Shown here piece after piece: positions 1-7,397 of a stretch of 64,000 bases of DNA. A model generated the notes under the pieces. It saw nothing but the letters and a program-made list of their open reading frames with translations, had not been told where the DNA came from and did not search any database. The DNA is from Deltaproteobacteria bacterium (lineage in GTDB: Bacteria > Desulfobacterota > GWC2-55-46). The position numbers were made by a program, and so were the translations under genes. The stretch spans positions 1-64,000 of the forward strand of contig JACRCL010000026.1 of the NCBI GenBank assembly GCA_016219015.1. The letters run 5' to 3'. Numbering within the stretch: position 1 is the stretch's first letter; every line of letters starts with the position of its first letter.

Positions 1-4
1 GAAG

Positions 5-133
5 CTCTGATTAATTATGCTCTGTCATTCTGAGGAGCCGAAGGCGACGAAGAATCTCGTGATAAATTTGACTTTACCCTGGCCGGGATTCTTCGCTGCG
101 CTCAGAATGACATACAGTAGCGAATTAATCAGA
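5..133. repeat. fold-back repeat of the TCATTCTGAGGAGCC family
   Basis: Two inverted arms, about 23-56 (GTCATTCTGAGGAGCCGAAG onward) and 85-112 (GGGATTCTTCGCTGCGCTCA onward), are enclosed by an outer perfect 12-base inverted repeat CTCTGATTAATT (5-16) and AATTAATCAGAG (122-133). The same sequence family recurs at 12307-12342 and as a second inverted pair at 27935-28049. No coding potential is seen. Sequences of this type are widespread intergenic repeats in bacteria; their function is unknown. Bases 134-277 hold only an imperfect hairpin built on GGCAGTCTT (about 159-218). Confidence 0.75.
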
Positions 134-277
134 GATTCCCTAAAATTGAATCAGAATCGGCAGTCTTTAGACTCCAGAGGTTTTTAAGACTGCCAAAAAA
201 AACTGCATAAACCTGAGGCAAAACGGGCTTTATTGCCCTCAAAATCTCGTATGGTATCCCCCGGCGCCCGTTCAGCC

Positions 278-1687
278 TCAGCCCCTGAGGGATTCGGTAA
301 AATCCTTATTGTCTCTCACGAAACTTCTTATGATCTTAAACGCGCGCAACCTCCATACCGCGACTTGAAGGTTATCTCTAAGCGGTTTCGAGAGCAACGA
401 GGAAATAAAATCAGCCACGGTATAGAGGGGCGAATAAAACTTCTTCATGGCCCTTATCGTGTGGTACTGAAGCTCGTACCTGCTTATCATTTTAGGCTCA
501 AAAACAACGTGATGGGCGTCATACAGGCTCCAATCCCTGTTTCTTATCCTCCCCTCCTTCTCAAGGTCGTTATAAGTCTTGGTCCCCGGGAGCGGAGTAA
601 GGATCAAGAACTGGACTGATTCGATCTTATTTTTCCTGGCGAACCTCCAAGTCTCTTCGATCGTATCCACCGTGTCCTGGTCCGAGCCGAGCACGAACAT
701 CCCGTGTATTTTTATCCCGTTCTTATGGATCTCCTTTATCCCCTTCTCGATATCCTCCACGGACTGCTTCTTGTTGTAAAGCTCAAGGGAACGGGGGTTG
801 ATCGACTCCAGGCCTATGCACCCGATAAAACAATTGGCCTTTTTCATCAAGCCGAGAAGCTCGGGGTCTTTTGCTATGTCGATATGGAATTGACCGGCCC
901 ACGTAGGCGTCAGCCCCGTGTCTATCATTTCCCTGCACAGGGCCTTCACTCTTTTCTTGTCGGCGGTAAAATTGTCATCGTAAAAAAAGACCCAGTCCAG
1001 ACCGTCCTTAATCCCGCCTTTTTCTATAAGCGCCCTGTGGTCCCGGAGGAATTTTAAAGTCCTTTCCTGACAGGTAAACCGGTATTTGTGTCCGAACATG
1101 CCGGTAACGGAACAAAAGGTGCAATTATAAGGGCACCCCCTGCTCGTCATGATAGGCGTTACGGAAATTTTCTTTGTATTGCCTTTGATAAGAGAAAAAT
1201 CGATATCCGGCAGGCTATCGAGGTCCATTACAAAAGAGGTCCTTCCGTTATGAACGGCCCGGCCATCCTTCAAAAAGGACAGTCCCGGGACACTCTCAAA
1301 CCCCTCCCCTTTTTCAAACGCCTTCATGAAGGGGATTATGCTTTTATCCGCCTCGCCGCATAGAACAAAATCGGCGTACTTCATGGCCTCATCCGGCAGG
1401 GCCGTCACATGAGGCCCCCCCATGACGACTTTTTTACCGTAACCCCGGCAGGTTTTGGCTACTTCATACCCTTTTTTCGCCGTGGGCGTTATAACGGATA
1501 TGCCGACGATGTCGGCGGATTTTACCGCCTCTCGCAGATCGAACGGGCCCAGCGCCTCACAGTAAATCTCCACTTCGTAGCCGGCTGATTTAAGGATAGA
1601 GCCCAAAATAAGAACACCACGGGGCATGCATATGTCCGTAAACACATGGACGCCGTCAGGAGCCGGTTCAATAAGGACTATCTTCAA
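278..1687 (-). CDS. B12-binding-type radical SAM protein
   Basis: A 469-residue enzyme with the class B radical SAM layout. The N-terminal Rossmann-like cobalamin-binding region (about 1-140, with GGPHVTALPDE near 90) is followed by the radical SAM core, whose CxxxCxxC motif is Cys185, Cys189 and Cys192 in TSRGCPYNCTFC. These cysteines should hold the [4Fe-4S] cluster that cleaves S-adenosylmethionine. Such enzymes methylate or rearrange unactivated carbons in lipids, tetrapyrroles or secondary metabolites, so the substrate cannot be named. Translation most likely starts at the TTG at 1687, which follows a good GGAGGAAA ribosome site. It stands alone, with no partner gene on its strand nearby. 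A second, unrelated-looking member of the same superfamily lies at 57971-59446. Confidence 0.82.
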   Translation of the reverse strand: MKIVLIEPAPDGVHVFTDICMPRGVLILGSILKSAGYEVEIYCEALGPFDLREAVKSADIVGISVITPTAKKGYEVAKTCRGYGKKVVMGGPHVTALPDEAMKYADFVLCGEADKSIIPFMKAFEKGEGFESVPGLSFLKDGRAVHNGRTSFVMDLDSLPDIDFSLIKGNTKKISVTPIMTSRGCPYNCTFCSVTGMFGHKYRFTCQERTLKFLRDHRALIEKGGIKDGLDWVFFYDDNFTADKKRVKALCREMIDTGLTPTWAGQFHIDIAKDPELLGLMKKANCFIGCIGLESINPRSLELYNKKQSVEDIEKGIKEIHKNGIKIHGMFVLGSDQDTVDTIEETWRFARKNKIESVQFLILTPLPGTKTYNDLEKEGRIRNRDWSLYDAHHVVFEPKMISRYELQYHTIRAMKKFYSPLYTVADFISSLLSKPLRDNLQVAVWRLRAFKIIRSFVRDNKDFTESLRG

Positions 1688-2130
1688 TTTCCTCCTTCAT
1701 TTTCCGGACGCACGCTCCGGGTAAAAAGCCAGTCAAGTTGATCAGCCACCGGCAAAGTTTCATTGATTGGTACAGCAACAATTGCCTTACGTCATTCAAT
1801 TTTGCCCGCTCCGCGTCTCTTACTAAAAAAGGTCGGCCGCGGTAAAACGCATTCCTCGAAAGTCTTTGTCCGTATCGCTCGATAACCGCATTCGGCGCGC
1901 AGACTCGCGGAAGCGCGAATGCCGGGCGTCCGCGGCCTGTCTAACTGGCAGTTTTGTTGCATAAAAGAAAAACCAGGAAAGCGCGTCGGAGGATATGAGG
2001 TTTATAGCTCCAATTTTAAATCAAGTCATTGATAAAAACAAGAAACAAAAAAAATCCGATAGGAGTTGAACGGGTATGCCAGCCGCAATCCCGACGCCTT
2101 AGCTACCGGGTCCAAAGCTGTCATACCCAT
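1688..2130. other. intergenic stretch without recognisable gene
   Basis: About 440 bases between two minus-strand genes. I see no open frame with a ribosome site, no strong terminator hairpin and no known riboswitch core. Composition is less GC-rich near 1980-2050, with A-tracts. The sequence after 2070 (GGGTATGCCAGCC) resembles the flank of the palindrome at 7222-7261, so this may be repeat-derived. Confidence 0.5.
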
Positions 2131-2181
2131 TGAATCTCCCCGCAGCATGCTGCGGGGAATGCGCTCGCTATGCGTGTTCAA
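2131..2181. repeat. single-hairpin copy of the paired-hairpin repeat
   Basis: A short copy of a dispersed element. TGAATCT precedes a perfect hairpin CCCCGCAGCA/TGCTGCGGGG, followed by GCGCTCGCTATGCGTGTTCA. Full copies with two hairpins lie at 4321-4438, 15500-15615, 55475-55591 and 56791-56903, and a truncated one at 29333-29367. In this copy one hairpin and the central spacer are missing, which suggests deletion between the two hairpins. Confidence 0.85.
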
Positions 2182-2224
2182 CAAATTCCGGGTTTTTCAG
2201 CAACCTGTTGAGTCATGCGCCGCT

Positions 2225-3952
2225 TCATCTCGACTTTTTCAGGAACTTTAAAAACCGTTTTAATATCCCGGACTTCTCTTTTGGGCCTGCCTCGTTGCGC
2301 TCAACGGCATGATGCTGCGGCTTTGCCTCAGGCTTGATCGCGGCGGGCGCGTGCTTTTCAGCGGGCCTATCATTAAAAAACTGGACGGGCTTTTCCGATT
2401 GCTGGCGGGTCTGCGGTCTCTGGCCCGGCCCCGTCTCTTTTCTTGCTTCGGGGAAGCGGCGCTTCTTATCGGGCCTCTGGCCGCGCCTCTGGGGGCGGCC
2501 GGGTCTAAAGCCCTCCTGGCCTCTTTCCTGCCCGGCCGGCCTTTCCTGCGCAGGCGGCTTTTGTCCGGCAGGAGCTCCCTTTCCCCCGGCGGCGTCGGCC
2601 CTTTTTTCGTGTTGCGGACGGGGGCGGTCGATTCCGGGCGCAGGCTGCACCGGCGCATCAGTCTTTTTCTCCGCGTGGTGATGAGGACGGCCTTCACGGC
2701 CCTTCCTTTCCCCCGGACGTCTGCCGCCGCGCTGCCCCTCGTGCTTCTTGTCCCTTCTCTCGAAGGGCTTTTCCCTCCCCGGCCTCTCGTTAAACCGCGG
2801 GGCCGTGTCTTTTACCATCTCCGAGTCCTCTATCCATTCGCTCTCTATCTTGCGCTCTATGTACTTTTCTATCTCGGGGAGGTTCAGGACGTGGTCCTCG
2901 CAGGCGAGGCTGTAGGCCTTTCCGCTCTTTCCGGCCCTTGCGGTCCTGCCGATACGGTGGACGTAGTTCGCCGCGTCGTCGGGCAGGTCGTAATTGATGA
3001 CGTGCGAGATGTCCTCTATGTGGAGACCCCGGGCGGCCACGTCAGTCGCCACCAGGATCTTTATCTTCCCGGACTTCATGCCTTCGATGACCTTCTGGCG
3101 GCGTTCCTGGCTCAGGTCCCCGGTCAGGACCTTCGCCGGGAAACCGTTTGCGGCGAGCTTCCACCCGAGCATCTCCGCCGTCCGCTTCATGTTCGTGAAT
3201 ATGATCGACCGCTCCACCTCGGCCCTTTTAAGGAGCGCCATCAGCACCGGGAGCTTCTCCTCGTTCGAGACGTATATCACCTTCTGGTCTATGGAATTTA
3301 CGGTAATCTGCTCGGGCTCTATCTCGATAATCACCGGGTCGGGGCTCATGTACCGGGACGCGAGCCTCCTGACGTTGCTGTCTATGGTCGCCGAGAAGAG
3401 CATGGTCTGCCTCGGTTTTTTCTTCGGCAGGCGTCCCGCTATGTACATTATGTCCGGGGCGAACCCCATGTCGAACATCCGGTCGGCCTCGTCGATGACG
3501 AATATCTCTATGTTGTCGAGGGAAAGAGTCTTTGATTTGTGAAGGTCTATCATGCGGCCCGGCGTGGCGACGACGAGGTCCACGCCTTTTTTGAGGGCGT
3601 TTATCTGCTTATCGTACTCGACCCCGCCGTACACGGCCACGGACCTGAAAGGGATGTGCACGCCTAACTTCGTGGCGTCGTCTATGACCTGGGTGGCGAG
3701 TTCCCTGGTAGGGACCATTACGAGGGCGCGCGGCCTGCCCGTGGGGTCCGGCCCGGCGGCAAGTACCCTGCTGAATATGGATAGGAGGAAGACGGCGGTC
3801 TTGCCCGACCCTGTCTGAGACTGGGCTATCACGTCTTTGCCCGCGAGGCACTCAGGAAGGGCCTGCTCCTGTATCGGGGTGCAATGCTCGAACCCGGCGT
3901 CTTTTACCCCCTTTAAGATGTCCGGGTTAAGGTCCAAGATATCGAATTTCAT
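2225..3952 (-). CDS. rhlE: DEAD-box RNA helicase, RhlE type
   Basis: An ATP-dependent RNA helicase of 575 residues, expected to remodel rRNA or mRNA structure in the cytoplasm. The core (1-370) shows the Q motif (CTPIQ, 24-28), Walker A AQSQTGSGKT (43-52), PTRELA (81-86), DEAD (154-157), SAT (187-189) and the C-terminal HRIGRTAR motif VI. The tail from about 390 is low-complexity, rich in Arg, Pro, Gly, Gln and His, and ends in a basic patch GILKRFLKFLKKSR. This is typical of RhlE-type RNA-binding extensions. The ATG at 3952 follows AAAGGATAAA. It is a single gene flanked on both sides by palindromic repeats. RhlE, rather than DbpA or SrmB, is preferred because the RNA-recognition domain of DbpA is missing. 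The symbol is a family-level assignment. Confidence 0.9.
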   Translation of the reverse strand: MKFDILDLNPDILKGVKDAGFEHCTPIQEQALPECLAGKDVIAQSQTGSGKTAVFLLSIFSRVLAAGPDPTGRPRALVMVPTRELATQVIDDATKLGVHIPFRSVAVYGGVEYDKQINALKKGVDLVVATPGRMIDLHKSKTLSLDNIEIFVIDEADRMFDMGFAPDIMYIAGRLPKKKPRQTMLFSATIDSNVRRLASRYMSPDPVIIEIEPEQITVNSIDQKVIYVSNEEKLPVLMALLKRAEVERSIIFTNMKRTAEMLGWKLAANGFPAKVLTGDLSQERRQKVIEGMKSGKIKILVATDVAARGLHIEDISHVINYDLPDDAANYVHRIGRTARAGKSGKAYSLACEDHVLNLPEIEKYIERKIESEWIEDSEMVKDTAPRFNERPGREKPFERRDKKHEGQRGGRRPGERKGREGRPHHHAEKKTDAPVQPAPGIDRPRPQHEKRADAAGGKGAPAGQKPPAQERPAGQERGQEGFRPGRPQRRGQRPDKKRRFPEARKETGPGQRPQTRQQSEKPVQFFNDRPAEKHAPAAIKPEAKPQHHAVERNEAGPKEKSGILKRFLKFLKKSR

Positions 3953-4320
3953 TTTATCCTTTCAATTTTTTTTATTTTCAGAACGGGTATATATACCCGG
4001 CCGAGTATTACAAGAGTCTATCGGCGCAAGGCGGCCGGTGAGACCTCCAAGTCTGTCATCCACTTCCTTGCAAGAACCATCTTGCTTGCAAAAACCGTGC
4101 ATTCAGGAAAAACCCCATATATAAATACACCATTTAAGGCACCCAGAAGTCAAGAGCAACTTGCGGCCCTGCTTTCCCGGCAAGGTCGGGGCGCCGGACC
4201 AGGACGGACGGATGGTCAGGGATGAACGGCAAGTTATTTTCAAGGAAGGACGTTGAAATGCAAAAATTTTTGAAAAAATACCGGTTCCACGGCTTGATAT
4301 AGCCCTCCGCCAAAATCCCC
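3953..4320. other. intergenic stretch without recognisable gene
   Basis: About 370 bases upstream of the helicase gene. A minus-strand frame of roughly 60 codons (about 4134-4320) reads through here and has fairly protein-like composition, but it has no ribosome site, and its only start codons lie inside the neighbouring repeat. I therefore do not call it. It could be the relic of a decayed gene. Confidence 0.4.
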
Positions 4321-4438
4321 TTGAATCTCCCCGCAGCAAGCTGCGGGGAATCTTCGACACATAAGGAAGTTTCGATTACCATTCGCTCGCTAAACCCCGC
4401 TGCAAGCAGCGGGGAATGCGCTCGCTGTGTGTGTTCAA
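4321..4438. repeat. paired-hairpin dispersed repeat (full copy)
   Basis: A full 118-base element. The first hairpin CCCCGCAGC/GCTGCGGGG is followed by AATCTTCGACACATAAGG, a spacer with ATTCGCTCGCTAAA, a second hairpin CCCCGCTGC/GCAGCGGGG and GCGCTCGCTGTGTGTGTTCA. The outer ends are TTGAA and TTCAA. It ends 5 bases beyond the stop codon of the PAS gene at 4444. Nearly identical copies are at 15500-15615, 55475-55591 and 56791-56903. Confidence 0.9.
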
Positions 4439-4443
4439 TACGG

Positions 4444-5208
4444 TCAGCCCTCTTCTTCGACGGTTTTCTTTATGCATTCAGTGCACAGGGTAAAGGAAAA
4501 AAGCGCGTCTGAGCGCTCCTTGACATATTCTTCCATGCTGACCCAGTTGCCCTTATCGTCCATGACCCTCTTGCAATCCGAGCAGATATGCATCAGACCC
4601 TCAAGGACCCTTTTTTCCGTCAGGGACCTTTGAAGCTCCGTATTTATCCTTTTCAGCTCTTCCTCATATTTTTTGCGCGAGGTGAAATCCCGCCAGATGG
4701 AGACTCCACCCTTGATCCTCCTATCCTTGTCCAGGATAGGCCCGGCGTTGCAGAGGACCGCGAGTTCCGTCCCGTCGAACTTCTTTATGATGAACTCCTG
4801 GTTGAGGATCACCTCTCCCTTTTTTATAGTCCGGTAGATCGGGAGGTCCTCAAGCCCGGTCTTCGCGCCGTCGAGGTCGTATACCATCCATAACCCGTAG
4901 ATATCCTCAAGGGTGTGGCCCAATAACTCTTCGGTTTTGCCGTTAATTATTTCGAGACCGTAATTGCTTACCATGCTTATCCTGACGTCCGGGGCCTCGC
5001 CTATGATTATGAATTCAGGGACATACCTGAAGATGGCCTCAAGCGTGAGCCGGCTCCCCTCGGTCCTGACGAAGCTTTCGGATACGGCCCTTGTTCTTTC
5101 GAGGGCGGCTATAAGGCCCTCGCAGTCCTTTATCGTCCCATCGAGCTCAAAGACCTTTTTATGGAGTTCGTCCAGGGGTTCGTCCCTTATAAATCCATTG
5201 GCGCTCAT
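4444..5208 (-). CDS. PAS-domain sensor with CxxC...CxxC tail
   Basis: A 254-residue soluble protein. The ATG at 5208 is chosen because GAGAGG lies 7 bases upstream; the frame is open to 5283 but without a ribosome site. Residues about 8-35 form a short coiled coil, about 45-165 a PAS/PAC fold (FIIIGEAPDVRISMVS, then GLEIINGKTEELLGHT), and about 170-200 a second coiled coil (RKKYEEELKRINTELQRS). The last 50 residues contain ICSDCKRVMDDKGNW and FTLCTECIKK, a four-cysteine module that I recognise from the C-termini of many PAS and receiver-domain proteins and that probably binds a metal. No kinase, GGDEF or DNA-binding domain is present, so it may work as a stand-alone sensor or adaptor. The ligand is unknown. 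Confidence 0.8.
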   Translation of the reverse strand: MSANGFIRDEPLDELHKKVFELDGTIKDCEGLIAALERTRAVSESFVRTEGSRLTLEAIFRYVPEFIIIGEAPDVRISMVSNYGLEIINGKTEELLGHTLEDIYGLWMVYDLDGAKTGLEDLPIYRTIKKGEVILNQEFIIKKFDGTELAVLCNAGPILDKDRRIKGGVSIWRDFTSRKKYEEELKRINTELQRSLTEKRVLEGLMHICSDCKRVMDDKGNWVSMEEYVKERSDALFSFTLCTECIKKTVEEEG

Positions 5209-5509
5209 AAAAAACCTCTCAATAAAATTATAACAAAAAAGGTTTGTAGGTTCCGTGGAAAATTGCCGCAAAAGCCGAGTCAATTATTCTATCGCCTGTC
5301 CCATGCGCTCGCGGCGCATTTTCAAAAATCCTGAAAAAACCGGCTTTTTTCTAATCAAACCTTAATCTCGGATTTCATATATTGTCCGTGACTGAAAATT
5401 GCCGTGTTTTTTTTGATGGAAAATCTCAAAAAGGAAAGCCCCGCGAAACGCTCTTACCCGCAAAGAACCCGCGTTAACGCCAATCCAATGATACAGGGGG
5501 CCTGATACG

Positions 5510-6286
5510 ATGCAGATATTAAGCAGGTTGAAGAAGCTGGCCATAGAGGACAGGAAGGTGCAGGCGCTCGACACCCCTGACGCCTACCTCGCCCACAGGG
5601 AGGTATTCGAGAAAAAGCCGTTCCTCAAAGAGCTCTACCGTTTCTATTTCGATGAGCTGCTGAAGGACTTTGGAAACATCTCGGGGAAGAAGATCGTCGA
5701 GGTCGGCGCGGGGGCGTACAACTTAAGCGATTACGACAGCCGCATAATAACCACCAACTCCGCGAAAAACAGGTTCATAAAGGTCGTGGCGGACGCGCAG
5801 GAGTTCCCTTTCGAGGCCGACAGCCTCGACGGCATCGTGATGATAAACACCTTCCACCACATACCCAGGCCGAGGCTCTTTTTCAATGACGCGGCTCGGG
5901 TCCTGAAGAAAGACGGCGTGCTGGCGATGATAGAGCCGTTCTTCAGCCCGCTTGGCAGGTTCGTGTACAAGAACCTTAACCACGAGCCCGTGCTCGACAC
6001 CCCGAGGACATGGGAGATCCCGCCCGGCCAGGTATCGAACCAGATTATGCCCTACCACATATTCGTAAGGGACAACGAGATATTCGAGAAGGACTACCCT
6101 GAGTTCAAGATAGCAAGGGTCACCCCGCATACGTGCGTAACGCACCTGCTTTGCGGCGGGGTCTCCTACAAGTGCCTCTTCCCGAGGGCAATGGGCAAGT
6201 ACATCTGGAAGCTCGAGGACCTCCTCTCTCCGATGCGCAAGTACCTCGCCATCTCCACGACCGTGGTCGTCAGGAAGGCAGCTTGA
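5510..6286 (+). CDS. class I SAM-dependent methyltransferase
   Basis: A 258-residue methyltransferase of the Methyltransf_11 type. The SAM-binding glycine-rich loop is KIVEVGAGAYN (about 61-71). The acidic and adenine-contact region is VADAQEFPFEADSLDGIVM, and post-motif I is NTFHHIPRP. The C-terminal third (from about 150) carries the substrate-specific part and cannot be matched to a known acceptor. The ATG at 5510 has only a weak GGGGG-like ribosome site ten bases upstream. The 300 bases between this gene and the divergent PAS gene hold no other feature I can support. The convergent lipoprotein gene begins its 3' end 3 bases after this stop. Confidence 0.8.
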   Translation: MQILSRLKKLAIEDRKVQALDTPDAYLAHREVFEKKPFLKELYRFYFDELLKDFGNISGKKIVEVGAGAYNLSDYDSRIITTNSAKNRFIKVVADAQEFPFEADSLDGIVMINTFHHIPRPRLFFNDAARVLKKDGVLAMIEPFFSPLGRFVYKNLNHEPVLDTPRTWEIPPGQVSNQIMPYHIFVRDNEIFEKDYPEFKIARVTPHTCVTHLLCGGVSYKCLFPRAMGKYIWKLEDLLSPMRKYLAISTTVVVRKAA

Positions 6287-6289
6287 GGC

Positions 6290-6703
6290 TCAGCCTCCGC
6301 CGGGCAGCCATGAGTAGAGGTGCACGCCCGTCTTGAGCCCTTTTAAAAGGAGGGCCGGTATGTACCGCTCCTCCACGGCCTCTGCCGCCTTGTCAGCCTT
6401 ATCTTTCCCGCCCCTGCCGGGCTCCTTGTCCTTGACTTCGGGCTTATAGGCCTGGCCGTAACGGCCTTTTCCCGCCTTCGCCGGGCCGCCCCAGAGCGGC
6501 TTTATCGGCTGGCCGATAACGGGTGCAAGAACGGGCGCAAGGTTGACGCCTGATGGGCTTTCCCCTTTAGCGTAATCGCCTTTTAATTCCGTGCCTTTTA
6601 AATCACCCTTCCTTACGGAGGCCTTTTCAATAGTTATGGCGCATCCCCATCCTAAGGACAGAAACGCGATGTATAACATGAGTATTCTGAAGGGTATCCG
6701 CAT
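6290..6703 (-). CDS. small exported protein, putative lipoprotein
   Basis: A 137-residue protein of unknown function. An N-terminal hydrophobic signal (RIPFRILMLYIAFLSLGWGC) ends in a cysteine at residue 21. The preceding residues Gly-Trp-Gly are not a classical lipobox, so lipidation is uncertain. The mature part is rich in Lys and Gly (KGDLKGTELKGDYAKGE; GGKDKADKAAEAVEERY) and looks disordered, with a short hydrophobic C-terminus (LLLKGLKTGVHLYSWLPGGG). A MITE-like element begins 30 bases upstream of the ATG, so the gene either uses a promoter inside that element or one reading through it. Confidence 0.6.
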   Translation of the reverse strand: MRIPFRILMLYIAFLSLGWGCAITIEKASVRKGDLKGTELKGDYAKGESPSGVNLAPVLAPVIGQPIKPLWGGPAKAGKGRYGQAYKPEVKDKEPGRGGKDKADKAAEAVEERYIPALLLKGLKTGVHLYSWLPGGG

Positions 6704-6732
6704 GGGGGGCCTCGTTGAAAGCGGCTATTTAT

Positions 6733-6874
6733 GGGTGCCTCTAAAAATTAGGTATTTTTTCTGAGGTCAAGGAAGGGCGGAAATAAAAAGCGGAGCATAT
6801 ATGATAATATGTGAGCATTTTTATTTTCGCCCTGACACAGAGATCAGGAAAAAGAACAATTTTTAGAGGTAGCC
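6733..6874. mobile_element. MITE-like element, copy A
   Basis: A 142-base non-coding element with terminal inverted repeats GGGTGCCTCTAAAAATT and AATTTTTAGAGGTAGCC, flanked on both sides by TTAT (6729-6732 and 6875-6878). The interior is an imperfect fold-back: AAGGAAGGGCGGAAATAAAAA on one arm and TTTTTATTTTCGCCC on the other. Four more copies are at 13141-13283, 19808-19937, 28106-28246 and 37544-37673. No transposase gene that could move it is in the window. Confidence 0.85.
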
Positions 6875-6948
6875 TTATAAGTATATTCCATGTCCGTAAG
6901 CAGTCAATTTTGCTCGGCTTCCCGCCCCCGAAAAACCCCTGTTTTTTG

Positions 6949-6957
6949 TGATATAAT
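6949..6957 (+). promoter_or_regulatory. extended -10 promoter of the 43-residue protein gene
   Basis: TGATATAAT at 6949-6957 is a perfect extended -10 element (TGnTATAAT) 57 bases before the small gene. No good -35 hexamer lies 17 bases upstream, which is usual for extended -10 promoters. Confidence 0.6.
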
Positions 6958-7013
6958 GAAGGTAGAAAGAAAGGATAAACAATAACTTAGGTTTCCGACA
7001 GGAGGTGAGATGT

Positions 7014-7145
7014 ATGTATACCGAGTTTTATCCTGAGCATCTTCTGAACTGGGAGGACGAGGAGATAAAGCGTCTTGACGAGTTCTATATCGCGTTCGCC
7101 GTAGCGCTTACGGTCATAATGCTCGTTGGAGGCCTGTTCCTCTAA
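7014..7145 (+). CDS. 43-residue single-pass membrane protein
   Basis: A very small gene encoding 43 residues: a hydrophilic acidic N-terminus (MYTEFYPEHLLNWEDEEIKR), then a single membrane segment from about residue 24 to the end (FYIAFAVALTVIMLVGGLFL). It has a near-perfect ribosome site, AGGAGGTGAG, with the ATG at 7014 eight bases after GGAGG. An earlier ATG at 7010 is too close and closes after eight codons. An extended -10 promoter at 6949-6957 and an intrinsic terminator at 7184-7210 make it an independent transcription unit. I do not recognise the family. The layout, a charged cytoplasmic head with one helix, resembles small regulatory membrane proteins that bind larger complexes, but that is inference. 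Confidence 0.7.
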   Translation: MYTEFYPEHLLNWEDEEIKRLDEFYIAFAVALTVIMLVGGLFL

Positions 7146-7183
7146 AAAAAGAAAAAAACCCGCACGGACCCTTACACCGTATC

Positions 7184-7211
7184 AGGAGGCTATAAGCCTC
7201 CTTTTTTTTTG
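7184..7211 (+). terminator. intrinsic terminator after the 43-residue gene
   Basis: Stem AGGAGGCT (7184-7191), loop ATA, stem AGCCTCCT (7195-7202), followed by eight T residues. A textbook Rho-independent terminator 38 bases after the stop codon. Confidence 0.9.
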
Positions 7212-7221
7212 AATGGGTATG

Positions 7222-7261
7222 CCAGCCTTGACCCGCCGCTGAAGCGGCGGGTCAAGGCTGG
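7222..7261. repeat. perfect 19-bp palindrome
   Basis: CCAGCCTTGACCCGCCGCT (7222-7240) is followed after two bases by its exact reverse complement (7243-7261). No T-tract follows, and a terminator is already present just upstream, so it is more likely a repeat element than a second terminator. The preceding GGGTATG also precedes a CCAGCC at 2073-2083. Confidence 0.75.
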
Positions 7262-7397
7262 AACGCTATTCTAACGGGCCTCGCGCGGCGACGCGCAAAA
7301 AGGCTTCGTATAAAGAGAATAAACTTTTAATCTCCACGTATATATGATAAGCTGTTTTGCGTTTTTTTAAAAAGGAGCTCCGGTCCAGGCCTCTCCC

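Noticed and set aside
1688..2224. Riboswitch or small RNA upstream of the helicase 3' end
   Set aside because: No conserved core of the cobalamin, SAM, c-di-GMP, TPP or glycine classes could be seen on either strand.
2309..3535. Long plus-strand open frame opposite the RNA helicase gene
   Set aside because: It lies wholly antisense to a gene with complete helicase motifs, has biased Leu/Arg/Gly composition typical of the opposite frame in GC-rich DNA, and no ribosome site.
4134..4382. Minus-strand frame with protein-like composition (AEGYIKPWNRYFFKNF)
   Set aside because: Its start codons lie inside the paired-hairpin repeat and no ribosome site exists. It could be a decayed gene, but nothing supports calling it.
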